In this document: positions 33,404-41,407 of the stretch, piece by piece
How positions within the stretch are numbered: the first letter of the stretch is position 1
Layout of the letters: the number at the start of each line of letters is the position of its first letter
Assembly (NCBI GenBank): GCA_003222535.1
Contig: QHWJ01000254.1
Coordinates: forward strand, 1-52,377
Reading direction: 5' to 3'
DNA length: 52,377 nt
Source: Acidobacteriota bacterium
GTDB lineage: Bacteria; Acidobacteriota; Vicinamibacteria; Vicinamibacterales; CAVVIG01
The notes under the pieces: model-generated
What the model saw: only the letters and a program-made list of their open reading frames with translations
Told to the model about the DNA's origin: nothing
Database searches by the model: none
Position numbers and translations under genes: made by a program

Positions 33404-35392
33404 ATGGCAAATCGCCTCGATGTTCAGCGTGCGCTCGCCAACAGACTGGAACTGGTGAAAGCGGGATTGACGCGGCGCGACCTCATTAAAATGGGTCTGA
33501 TGACCAGCGCAGGTGTTCTGATCCCGAAAGGCGGCTTGACCCACGCTCAGACCACGAGCTTCGGTTGTTTCCGCGGCTGCGATCTCGGATGCAGCCCGCA
33601 GCCGGCCCAGGTTTTTGTCGACCCGCTGCCTATCCCTCCGCAGTTACCGGCACGTACACTGAGTGATCCGGGATTGGCTCCAGCGCCTTCGATATGCCCC
33701 AACAACGCGATCAATCCCGCAACCGGTCTTCCGTTCGAAGGCCGCGGCCAGTTCAACGGCGCATTGGTGCCCGGGTCGGATTGCTTCCAGTTCTTCAATC
33801 AGTACCCGCCCCAACGGTACTTCGTGCAGCGCATGAGAGCCAACACCAACTTCAGGATCACCTCAGATACGAAAATTCCGGCACAGACCATCTGGGGATT
33901 CAACCAGGGCGGATCGGCTGCCAGCGACGTGGCGGTCTTTCCCGGACCGACCATTGTCACCCGCTATCAGCAACCGTGGGTGGTTCGCCGGTTCAACGAG
34001 CTGCCAACGCAGGACCAGAACGGTGGCTTCGGCGTCCCGGAGATGTCTACCCACCTGCACAACTTCCACTCTGCTCCGGAGAGCGACGGCGGGCCCTGTC
34101 GCTGGTTCTTCCGTGGGCAGTACTTTGATTACTACCACGCCGCGCAGCAGGCAGGATTTGCCTTTGACTTTCAGCCGAACGGCGACGTAAGGGAGTCCCT
34201 GAGCACCTTGTGGTATCACGATCACCGCATCGAACACACCGCCGAGAACACGTACAAGGGCTTGGTGGGCTTCCAATTCATGTTCAACCAGTTCGACACC
34301 GGCGATGAAGGCACCGGCTTCCATCTGCCAAGCTATCCTCAATTCGACATCCCCCTCATGTTGAACGACAAGTTGCTGGATTCGACGACAGGCCTGATCT
34401 GCTTCGACACCTTCAATTTCAAAGGCTTGATTGGTGACGTGCAGTTGGTCAACGGCGTCATTCAACCGTTCTTGAGCGTGAACAAACGCCGCTACCGCTT
34501 CCGGGTGCTGAATGCCGGGCCCTCACGCTTCTACGAGCTCTTCCTCACCGATCCGCTGAGCCCGGGCACGGTGATCCCGTTCTGGGTCATCGCCAATGAC
34601 GGAAACCTGCTGCCCACTCCGCTGCAGGTGACCAGCTTCAGAGTAGGCGTGGCGGAGCGCTATGACATCATCATCGACTTCAACCAGGTCAAGACGCTGA
34701 TAGGCGCCCACACCACCGTTCGCCTGGAGAACCGTTTGGAACAAACGGATGGCCAAGGGCCGACCTGCAACATCTTTCCTGGAGGGCAGGGCATCTATTG
34801 TCTGGAGTTCCGGATCGGCAGTGCGGTAGCGGACGGCAGCGTTAATCCCGCGACGCATCCCCAGTTCTACCAGCTGCCCAGCGTCATCACGCCGCGGGTC
34901 ACGCGGAACTTCGTCTTCGACCGAAGCAATGGCCAATGGGTCATCAACGACAGGTTCGCGGCCTGCACCGAGATGCGCTTCACGGTGGAGCAGAACACCG
35001 CCGAAAACTGGAACATTATCAACCCGCGAAGCGATTGGCAGCATCCCATCCACATCCATGACGAAGAGCACCGGATCCTGAGCAGGTCGAATAACGGAGG
35101 ACACCACAGCAGCTTGAGCGGCGCCGTTAGCTCCTTCAGCCGCGGCGACTGTCCATTCGATGGCGGCGGTGCTGGTATCAGTACCCAGTTCCCCGGAGTG
35201 CCGAATGTGGAGGTGTCGCGGAAGGATGTGACCCGGCTCCAGCAAGACGAGACGAACCTGCTGTTCTTCCGCTTCCGCGATTTCGCCGGGGACTATCCCA
35301 TGCACTGCCATAACGTCGTGCACGAAGATCACGCCATGATGCTCGCGTTTGAGGTGCAGCCTGGCGTCATCGATGACAACCCGAATCCTTGA
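33404..35392 (+). CDS. Multicopper oxidase, Tat-exported (CotA/bilirubin-oxidase-like)
   Basis: The 662-residue protein begins at ATG 33404 after a strong AAAGGAGG site. A Tat signal (LTRRDLIKMGLMTSAGVLIP) precedes three cupredoxin domains. All four copper motifs are intact: STHLHNFHS, LWYHDHRIEHT, HPIHIHDEEH and the C-terminal MHCHNVVHEDHAMM, which supplies the type 1 and type 3 ligands with an axial Met. Such enzymes oxidise phenolics, bilirubin, Mn(II) or Cu(I) with reduction of O2 to water in the periplasm. The N-terminal segment CFRGCDLGCSP is cysteine-rich. It is followed by an SCO gene and preceded by a candidate sigma54 promoter, so its expression may depend on the upstream two-component system. 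Confidence 0.92.
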   Translation: MANRLDVQRALANRLELVKAGLTRRDLIKMGLMTSAGVLIPKGGLTHAQTTSFGCFRGCDLGCSPQPAQVFVDPLPIPPQLPARTLSDPGLAPAPSICPNNAINPATGLPFEGRGQFNGALVPGSDCFQFFNQYPPQRYFVQRMRANTNFRITSDTKIPAQTIWGFNQGGSAASDVAVFPGPTIVTRYQQPWVVRRFNELPTQDQNGGFGVPEMSTHLHNFHSAPESDGGPCRWFFRGQYFDYYHAAQQAGFAFDFQPNGDVRESLSTLWYHDHRIEHTAENTYKGLVGFQFMFNQFDTGDEGTGFHLPSYPQFDIPLMLNDKLLDSTTGLICFDTFNFKGLIGDVQLVNGVIQPFLSVNKRRYRFRVLNAGPSRFYELFLTDPLSPGTVIPFWVIANDGNLLPTPLQVTSFRVGVAERYDIIIDFNQVKTLIGAHTTVRLENRLEQTDGQGPTCNIFPGGQGIYCLEFRIGSAVADGSVNPATHPQFYQLPSVITPRVTRNFVFDRSNGQWVINDRFAACTEMRFTVEQNTAENWNIINPRSDWQHPIHIHDEEHRILSRSNNGGHHSSLSGAVSSFSRGDCPFDGGGAGISTQFPGVPNVEVSRKDVTRLQQDETNLLFFRFRDFAGDYPMHCHNVVHEDHAMMLAFEVQPGVIDDNPNP

Positions 35393-35445
35393 ACCAGCCG
35401 CCATTCCATGCAGCAGAAAGGCCAACGGAGAAAGGAGAAACGATC

Positions 35446-36135
35446 ATGGCAACGATGACGAGAAGGAACGTGCTGGCGGCTGCCGGAGTAACTACAGTTG
35501 CTGGGACAACGGCTTTGTTAGGTGATGACAAGGTGACGAAGCAGCGGTACCTCTTCCAGAACATCCCGCCGCGCGAATTGATCCGCCAGCGCCATCTGCC
35601 TAATGTCGAACTGGTCACCATGGACGGTCAGAAAGTCCACTTCTACGACGATCTGGTCAAGGACAAGCGAGTGGTCATCCAGTTCATGTACACGCGCTGC
35701 AAAGATGTCTGCCCGATGGTCACCCACCACTTAGTGGAAGTGCAGAGAATTCTGCACGACCGTGTCGGTCACGACATTTTCTTTTATTCCATCAGCTTGA
35801 GTCCTGAGGAGGACCGCCCTGAGGACCTCAAGCGCTTTGCCGAGGAACACGGTGCAGGACCAGGCTGGCTCTTTCTGACCGGCGAGCCGAACGATATCCT
35901 GTTATTGCGCAAGTCGCTCGGCTTTACCTACGACGACCCGGTAGAAGACGCTGACAGGAACAACCACAGCGGCATGCTGAGGATTGGGGACGAACCTCTC
36001 ATGCGCTGGGCAACATGCCAGGGCGGAGCGAATCCTAAGTGGATCGCCAGCGTGATCCAGAACGAGGCGGATGCTCCCTTCAAAGGCGCTGTAAACGGGA
36101 TACGACAGGCCGATCCTGCCGTGCATAAAGACTAA
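35446..36135 (+). CDS. SCO1/SenC-type copper chaperone
   Basis: The 229-residue protein starts MATMTRRNVLAAAGVTTVAG, a twin-arginine signal, with AAAGGAG upstream. It shows the SCO copper site: CKDVCP within QFMYTRCKDVCPMVTHHLVE, and the distal histidine in NNHSGMLRIG. SISLSPEEDRPEDLKRFAEEHG is the usual thioredoxin-fold middle. SCO proteins deliver copper or reduce cysteines during assembly of copper oxidases. It lies 53 nt after the multicopper oxidase and very likely loads or protects that enzyme, though this pairing is inferred. Standard SCO partners such as cytochrome oxidase subunits are absent from the window. Confidence 0.9.
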   Translation: MATMTRRNVLAAAGVTTVAGTTALLGDDKVTKQRYLFQNIPPRELIRQRHLPNVELVTMDGQKVHFYDDLVKDKRVVIQFMYTRCKDVCPMVTHHLVEVQRILHDRVGHDIFFYSISLSPEEDRPEDLKRFAEEHGAGPGWLFLTGEPNDILLLRKSLGFTYDDPVEDADRNNHSGMLRIGDEPLMRWATCQGGANPKWIASVIQNEADAPFKGAVNGIRQADPAVHKD

Positions 36136-36163
36136 AGCTCTTTGTTTAGGGCCGAATTAGTAT

Positions 36164-36219
36164 TTGTTTACCGCCCTCAGGGAACGCATGAGCGCGGAGG
36201 GCTGAAGGGCGGTAAACAA
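36164..36219. terminator. 14-bp stem-loop after the SCO gene
   Basis: TTGTTTACCGCCCT (36164-36177) is perfectly repeated in reverse as AGGGCGGTAAACAA (36206-36219), with a 28-nt G-rich interior. It could terminate the oxidase-SCO transcript, but no T-run follows. An element remnant is the alternative. Confidence 0.4.
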
Positions 36220-36340
36220 GTACCTGTGTTAAAACCGTTACCTCCGTCCCCTCAGTTGTCTCCTCGTACTCCGAACGCGATTGCCAGTGCAATCACGAGC
36301 CGACAGACTTGAGGCCGAACGAGATATTCATTCATGCGTG
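36220..36340. other. Intergenic, no feature seen
   Basis: No supported frame or structure was found between the stem-loop and the phosphatase fragment. Confidence 0.3.
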
Positions 36341-36570
36341 TCATCGGCAAAAGCGGGTGACGGTCACCATAATGTCATCGCTCTGATCCGCCTCCTGGTA
36401 GAACTCGCGCACCTTGGCGAAGACGCGGTTCAGCAGGGCCTTCGGCGCGGACACGGCATCCGTACTCAGGCACGCCATCAATCGATGTTCACCGAACTCC
36501 TCATCGTCCGCGCTGCGTGCCTCGGTCACCCCATCGGTAAACATGACTAACGTGTTCTGTTGAAATCAGA
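36341..36570 (-). pseudogene. C-terminal fragment of a SpoIIE/RsbU-type PP2C phosphatase
   Basis: The frame QQNTLVMFTDGVTEARSADD ends with QSDDIMVTVTRFCR. LxMFTDGVTEA is the hallmark D-G metal-binding motif of the SpoIIE phosphatase C-terminus, and DDIMV supplies the last metal aspartate. The preceding 150 or more residues are gone. The fragment is cut where it meets the stop of the dehydrogenase gene, so it marks the right border of the accessory island. Confidence 0.75.
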
Positions 36571-37630
36571 TCTCGTTGACGATTGCATCGGCCAGCTGCT
36601 TCGTTGTGGCCGTCCCGCCGAGATCCGGCGTGCGGATCTCTCCTCCAGAGACGACCCGCTCGATCGCGCCGACCACGCGGTCGTGGAGCTCGCGATGGCC
36701 CAGGTGGTCGAGCATCAGGGCGCCGGCCCAGATGGCGCCGATGGGATTGGCGATCCCCCTGCCCGCGATGTCCGGCGCGGATCCGTGAATCGGCTCGAAC
36801 ATCGACGGATACTGCCGGCCCGGATTGATGTTCGCGCCAGGCGCGATGCCGAGGCTGCCGGAAATCGCCGACCCGATGTCGGTCAGGATGTCGCCGAACA
36901 GATTCGAGGCCACGATCACGTCCAGCGTCTGCGGATGCGTGACCATGCGTGCGGCCAGCGCGTCGACATGGTACTTTCGATACTCGACGCCCGGATAGTC
37001 CTTCCGCACGAGCTCGGCGATGTCGTCCCACATCACCATCGAATGCGTGAGCGCGTTCGACTTCGTGGCGCTGGCGAGCGTTGTCCGCGGCCGTTTCGCG
37101 GCGAGCTCGAAGCCGTAACGCAGAATGCGCTCGATCCCGTGCCGCGTGAACACGGCGGTTTGCTGCGCCACCTCGTGCGGCGTGCCGCGATGGATGCGAC
37201 CGCCCGCGCCGGAATACTCGCCTTCGGAATTCTCGCGCACGCACACCATGTCGATGTCCCCGGGGCCGCGGTTGGCGAGCGGCGAGCTCAGCCCCGGCAG
37301 GAGGCGCATCGGCCGCAGGTTGACGTACTGATCGAACCGCTGTCGGATCGCCAGGATGAGGCCCGCGGAGACGCCGTCGGAGACGGCCGGGGCCCCGAGC
37401 GCGCCGAGGTAGATCGCGTCGAACGTCGACAGACGATCGAAGCCGTCCTCGTCCATCATCCGCTGATGCTGGAGGTAGTACTCGCAGCCCCACGGCAGCT
37501 CGGTGAACGACACCGACACGGCGCCGCCGCGCGTCGCCTTCTCGATCGCGGCCACGCCGGCTGGGATGACTTCCCTGCCGATGCCGTCGCCGGCGATGAC
37601 CCCGATGGTGTGCGTCTGCCTGATCGCCAT
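36566..37630 (-). CDS. Isocitrate/isopropylmalate dehydrogenase family, probably tartrate or D-malate dehydrogenase
   Basis: The 354-residue enzyme has the family start IGVIAGDGIGREVIPAG, an NR-type substrate motif RQRFDQYVNLRPMRLLPG and VCVRENSEGEYSGAGGRIH. The active-site lysine block is SATKSNALTHSMVMWDD, and the metal site is VASNLFGDILTDIGSAISG with EPIHGSAPDIAGRGIANP. The ENSEGEYS wording and the isolated position, without leuC or leuD, point to the tartrate/D-malate/beta-isopropylmalate branch (TtuC/DmlA-like) rather than leucine synthesis. AGGAG precedes the ATG at 37630. It follows an SDR gene and a symporter on the same strand, which suits catabolism of a hydroxy-acid, but the substrate is inferred. 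Confidence 0.82.
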   Translation of the reverse strand: MAIRQTHTIGVIAGDGIGREVIPAGVAAIEKATRGGAVSVSFTELPWGCEYYLQHQRMMDEDGFDRLSTFDAIYLGALGAPAVSDGVSAGLILAIRQRFDQYVNLRPMRLLPGLSSPLANRGPGDIDMVCVRENSEGEYSGAGGRIHRGTPHEVAQQTAVFTRHGIERILRYGFELAAKRPRTTLASATKSNALTHSMVMWDDIAELVRKDYPGVEYRKYHVDALAARMVTHPQTLDVIVASNLFGDILTDIGSAISGSLGIAPGANINPGRQYPSMFEPIHGSAPDIAGRGIANPIGAIWAGALMLDHLGHRELHDRVVGAIERVVSGGEIRTPDLGGTATTKQLADAIVNEI

Positions 37631-37732
37631 GGGTCTCCTGTTACGCTCGGCCAAGCCTTCTCGCTTCATCCGCAAAAAGGAGCTGATTGTTCTTTGCGGG
37701 CTTCGCGGCCTTTGCGTTCATCGTCGTCTCTG

Positions 37733-38518
37733 CTACATGCCGGGCGGCGTGAAGCGGCCGTCGGCCGCGGTCCATCCGCCATCGGCGAAAAGAATGGTGC
37801 CGGTCACATAGCTCGCGGCGTCCGACACGAGAAACAGCGTCGGCCCGACCATCTCGTCGACGCGCGCCCATCGTTTCAGCGCGCTCTTGTCGGCATACGC
37901 AGCGTACCACTCCGCGTTCGCCTGGATGGGGGCCGTGAGCGGCGTCTCGACGACACCGGGACCGATGGCGTTCACGCGCACGCCGAACGGGCCGAATTCG
38001 GCCGCGCCGGCGCGCACCAGCTGCACGATGCCCGCCTTGGTCATCGCGTACACCGATTGCCCGGGCTCGACGACCTGCGACCGGATCGACGAGAAGATGA
38101 CGATGCTGCCGCCGCGCTGCGCCGTCATCAGGCGGCCGGCGGCCTGCAGCACGTTGAAGCTGCCTTTGAGATTGACCGCGACCACGCCATCGAATTCGTC
38201 CTCGGAGTATTTCAGGATCGGCTTGCGCACGTTGATGCCCGCCGTGCAGACGACGATGTCGAGGCGGCCGCGATCGCGCGCGATGCGGTCGAGCGCGTCC
38301 CTGACGGCGGAGCGTCCGCGGACGTCGAGCGCTGAAGCGCCGGCCTGGCCGCCGATGCGGGCCGCGACCGCCCGCGCCGCCTCCCCGTTCAGGTCGAGCA
38401 CGATCACGGCGGCGCCCTGCCTCGCGGCGCCGAGCGCCACCGCCTCGCCGATGCCGGATCCTCCGCCGATGATTGCGGCGGTCCTGCCGCTCAGATCAAA
38501 CAGTCCGTTCTGGCTCAT
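37733..38518 (-). CDS. Short-chain dehydrogenase/reductase
   Basis: The 261-residue SDR has a nucleotide-binding motif IIGGGSGIGEAVALGAARQG with GGGSGIG in place of the usual TGxxxGIG. An acidic residue after strand two (VLDLNG) suggests NAD preference. It continues with CTAGIN, the catalytic Ser in IVIFSSIRS, and YAMTK for the Tyr and Lys. GVRVNAIGPGVVETPL and a C-terminal SYVTGTILFADGGW complete the fold. GAGGA precedes ATG 38518; an upstream ATG would add an unlikely 28-residue extension. It lies between the symporter and the dehydrogenase, so a role in sugar-acid or hydroxy-acid oxidation is plausible. Confidence 0.88.
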   Translation of the reverse strand: MSQNGLFDLSGRTAAIIGGGSGIGEAVALGAARQGAAVIVLDLNGEAARAVAARIGGQAGASALDVRGRSAVRDALDRIARDRGRLDIVVCTAGINVRKPILKYSEDEFDGVVAVNLKGSFNVLQAAGRLMTAQRGGSIVIFSSIRSQVVEPGQSVYAMTKAGIVQLVRAGAAEFGPFGVRVNAIGPGVVETPLTAPIQANAEWYAAYADKSALKRWARVDEMVGPTLFLVSDAASYVTGTILFADGGWTAADGRFTPPGM

Positions 38519-38647
38519 ACGTCCTCGAGCGAGGAGCGTGTTCCAGAAATCGGTACACGCTCCCGGCAGGCCGGCGTTGCCGGCAAAAACCGCAGTATTC
38601 ACGGTACAACTGCGCGCGCAGCGCGCCGATTGGGAGCCCTTTCGGCA

Positions 38648-40039
38648 TCACTCGGACGGGCTCCTGGAAATGAACACGACCAGAAATCCGAGCGACGCCG
38701 CGGTGACGCCTGCGACCGCCGGCGGGAGGCCGAAGACGCCGCGGCCGCCCGTGCCGAAGTGCACCGCGACCATGGTCGACACGCCGCACGCGATGGACGC
38801 CGCCGCCTCCGGCGTGCCCGCCCGGCGGATGTAAAGGCCGGCGAGGATCGGGACGAATAGCGAGACGCCGAGCAGTCCGTAGAAGACGCCGATGACGCCG
38901 ATGATCGTCGGCGACACGATGGCCAGCGCCACCGCAACCGTGCCGCAGCCGATCGCAGCGCCGCGCGTGACGGCGAGGACGCGGCGATCGTCAGCCGCGG
39001 GATTCAGGAAGCGTTTGTAGAGATCCTGCGCCAGCGACGTGGTCAGCATGAAGAGCCCCGCGTCGGCCGCGCTGATTTCAGCGGAGAAGACCGCGGCGAG
39101 GCCGAGGCCGCCGACAATCGGCGGAACGCCGTGCATCAGCACCATCGGCAGAGCCAGCTCGTGATTCGGCAGCGACGGAAAGCGCACCCGCGCGATCATG
39201 CCCATCAGCACCGGCACGCCGGCGTAGAGCAGCAGGCCGATCGCGTTCAGGCCGACGCCAAGACGCACGGCGTGGTCGTCGCGCGCACCGTAGATCTTCT
39301 GCAGCAGCCCTGGCGACACGATGAACGCGGGAGCGAGCAGAGCGAGATACATCCAGCCCGAGTCGCCGCCGTGCCACGGGTTCCAATACGACACGTTGGC
39401 CACCGGTACCCGGGCGACCGTGATCCATCCACCGACCGCGTGGAGCGCGAGCGGCAGCGCGATCGCGAAGCCCGCGAGCTTCACGGCGAGCTGCACCATG
39501 TTCACCCATGCCGAGGTCAGCAGCCCGCCGGCGGTGAAGTACACGATCACGACGCCGCCGCCGACGAGACAGCCCGCATATCTCGGCAGGCCGGTGACCA
39601 CGTTGAGGATCGTCGAGATCGCGATGAGCTGGGCCGCGGGGACCGCGAGCGATCCCATCCAGAGCAGGAGCGACGTGATCGCCCGGACGTTGCGGCCGTA
39701 GCGCAGCTCGAGGAAGTCGCCGACCGTCTTCAGCTCGTGCCGCTCGGCGATGCGGCGGATGCGGGGGCCGATCCACAGCGCCAGCACGATCGATCCCATG
39801 GCGGCCGATCCGACCCACCACCATGCGGACAGGCCGTCGCGGTAGCCGAGGCCCGTGGCGCCGACCGTTGATGTGCCGCCGACGTTCGCCGCGAGCATGG
39901 TGGAGAAGATCAGGCCCGGACCCAGCCGCCGTCCCGCGACGAAAAAGTCCTTCGTCCCGGAGACGCGGCGGCCGATCAACAAACCGAGGCCGACGAGCAG
40001 CGCCGAATAACCGAGGAGCAGCGCGAGCTGAAGCGTCAT
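38648..40039 (-). CDS. Sodium:solute symporter (SSS family)
   Basis: The 463-residue membrane protein shows about 13 hydrophobic helices. SSS family marks include KDFFVAGRRLGPGLIFSTML near the N-terminus, AANVGGTSTVGATGLGY (Na+ and substrate region), ELRYGRNVRAITSLLLW and AVFSAEISAADAGLFMLTTS with DLYKRFLNP. Members import sugars, amino acids, carboxylates or osmolytes with Na+. It is the second gene of a minus-strand run (P1 peptidase, symporter, SDR, dehydrogenase) and starts 28 nt after the peptidase stop, so the transported solute may be the substrate of the downstream dehydrogenases or a peptide product. Confidence 0.92.
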   Translation of the reverse strand: MTLQLALLLGYSALLVGLGLLIGRRVSGTKDFFVAGRRLGPGLIFSTMLAANVGGTSTVGATGLGYRDGLSAWWWVGSAAMGSIVLALWIGPRIRRIAERHELKTVGDFLELRYGRNVRAITSLLLWMGSLAVPAAQLIAISTILNVVTGLPRYAGCLVGGGVVIVYFTAGGLLTSAWVNMVQLAVKLAGFAIALPLALHAVGGWITVARVPVANVSYWNPWHGGDSGWMYLALLAPAFIVSPGLLQKIYGARDDHAVRLGVGLNAIGLLLYAGVPVLMGMIARVRFPSLPNHELALPMVLMHGVPPIVGGLGLAAVFSAEISAADAGLFMLTTSLAQDLYKRFLNPAADDRRVLAVTRGAAIGCGTVAVALAIVSPTIIGVIGVFYGLLGVSLFVPILAGLYIRRAGTPEAAASIACGVSTMVAVHFGTGGRGVFGLPPAVAGVTAASLGFLVVFISRSPSE

Positions 40040-40067
40040 GCGCGCGGTCGCTGGTGCGGCACGCGCG

Positions 40068-41150
40068 CTACTTTCTCAGGTCGCGCGCGGCCGGAATGCC
40101 GGCGACGCCGGTGGCCTCGGTCGCCGCGCGGACGACCGCGTCCGCCATCGCTTCGGCGGCGAGGGCGCCGATGACGGTGATGTCGGCCGTCCCATTCCAG
40201 CGGCCGGTTGCGAGCGAAAAGATCGTGTCGCCGTCGCCGTTGGTATGCGCAGGGCTGATCGCTCGCGCGTAGCCGTCGTCTGCCATCAGCGCCATGCGGG
40301 TCGCCTGCGATTTGGTGAGCTTCGCGTTGGTGGCGACGAGGCCGATCGTCGTGTTCTCTCCCGCCCGCGGCGGCTGTGCGCTGGCGCCCGACCGCAGGAT
40401 TTTCCGCGCGTCGGCGAACGTGTTGTCGGGATTGCGGACGCCCGCCACGATTTTTCCGGTGGCGGGATCGACGATGTCGCCGACGGCATTCACCGCGACG
40501 AGCGCGGCCACGACGAGTCCGTTGGGAAGCGTGATGGACGCGGTGCCGATCCCCGATTTGGTCGAGCGGCCCGCGCCGCCCAACTTGCCGACCGTCGCGC
40601 CGGCGCCTGCGCCGACGGAGCCTTCCGGCACCGCGCCGGTCGTCGCCGCTTCCGCCGCCTTGTAACCGCAGTCGGCTGTCGGACGGATCGTCGGATTTCC
40701 TCCGACGCCGAGGTCGAACAGGATTGCGGCCGGCACGATGGGGACCTTCGAGGGGCCGGCGGGCCAGCCGATGTTGTGCTCCTCGAGCCACCGCACGGCG
40801 CCCGTGGCGGCCTCGAGGCCGAACGCGCTGCCGCCCGCGAGGACGACCGCGTTGACCTTGTCCACCATGTTCAGCGGGTCGAGCAGGTCGGTTTCGCGCG
40901 TGCCGGGCGCGCCGCCGCGCTGCGAGACGCCGCCGACGGCGTCGCCGTCCACGAGGATCGCCGTGCATCCGGTGGGTCGCTCGGTGAGCGTATGGTGGCC
41001 GACCTTGATGCCTTCGACCGCGGTGAGCCCGACCTTCGCATGCGCAGGTGCCTGAGCCGCGAACCCGATCGACAGAGGCGGGACGCACGTGAGGGCAAGC
41101 ACAGTCGGCACGGCGCAGCGCGAGGCTTTCAGCCGAGCGGAGCGTTTCAT
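40068..41150 (-). CDS. P1 family (S58, DmpA-like) aminopeptidase, exported
   Basis: The 360-residue protein has a signal peptide (VPTVLALTCVPPLSIGFAAQ). It then carries P1/DmpA motifs: GIKVGHHTLTERPTGCTAIL, AVVLAGGSAFGLEAATGAVRWLEE, PTIRPTADCGYKAA, GSVGAGAGATVGKLGG, and the autocleavage region NTTIGLVATNAKLTK, where a Thr or Ser becomes the N-terminal nucleophile after self-processing. Such enzymes remove N-terminal residues from peptides or amides. A second copy is encoded just upstream on the same strand. TATCGT lies 6 nt before the ATG with no ribosome site. It heads the symporter-SDR-dehydrogenase run. Confidence 0.88.
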   Translation of the reverse strand: MKRSARLKASRCAVPTVLALTCVPPLSIGFAAQAPAHAKVGLTAVEGIKVGHHTLTERPTGCTAILVDGDAVGGVSQRGGAPGTRETDLLDPLNMVDKVNAVVLAGGSAFGLEAATGAVRWLEEHNIGWPAGPSKVPIVPAAILFDLGVGGNPTIRPTADCGYKAAEAATTGAVPEGSVGAGAGATVGKLGGAGRSTKSGIGTASITLPNGLVVAALVAVNAVGDIVDPATGKIVAGVRNPDNTFADARKILRSGASAQPPRAGENTTIGLVATNAKLTKSQATRMALMADDGYARAISPAHTNGDGDTIFSLATGRWNGTADITVIGALAAEAMADAVVRAATEATGVAGIPAARDLRK

Positions 41151-41156
41151 GAGCCT

Positions 41157-41162
41157 ACGATA
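41157..41162 (-). promoter_or_regulatory. -10 box of the first P1 peptidase
   Basis: TATCGT on the minus strand lies 6 nt before the ATG at 41150. Confidence 0.3.
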
Positions 41163-41167
41163 CCGTA

Positions 41168-41204
41168 AGGGCGACCCCTGTAGGGCGACCCTTTCAGGGT
41201 CGCC
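41168..41204 (+). repeat. REP hairpin with GTAG head, beside the RAYT remnant
   Basis: GTAG (41180-41183) is followed by GGCGACCCT, a 3-nt loop and AGGGTCGCC, a 9-bp perfect stem to 41204. AGGGCGACCC also occurs just upstream at 41168-41177. The last codons and TGA of the adjacent transposase remnant lie within the hairpin. Confidence 0.8.
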
Positions 41205-41405
41205 ATGTTACCGGCCGCGACGCGATGGCATCGTGCAAGTCAGCGACGGAATAGAGCGTCGAACCCACGAACGCGCAGTCGCGGGAATCACGGCACAGTC
41301 CCGCCCTCACCGGGTTGTCCAGTATGTACGCGACCACGTTCAGCGTCGCCTCATCCCGCCGCAGCACCCGATCGAAGTAACCGTACTGCCACATCGGTGG
41401 GCTGT
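41194..41405 (-). pseudogene. REP-associated tyrosine transposase (RAYT, IS200-like), C-terminal fragment
   Basis: The frame PPMWQYGYFDRVLRRDEATL continues NVVAYILDNPVRAGLCRDSR and ends FVGSTLYS...VTWRP. WQxGYFDRVLR...YILxNPVRAGL...GS is the typical C-terminal signature of Y1 transposases associated with REP elements. The HUH motif and the catalytic tyrosine lie in the missing N-terminal part. It is cut next to the stop of the second P1 peptidase, and its own stop is inside a REP hairpin, which fits the known link between RAYTs and REPs. Confidence 0.8.
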
Positions 41406-41407
41406 CA

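Noticed and set aside
36164-36219. Rho-independent terminator with certainty
   Set aside because: The stem is perfect but the loop is long and no T-run follows, so confidence is kept low.
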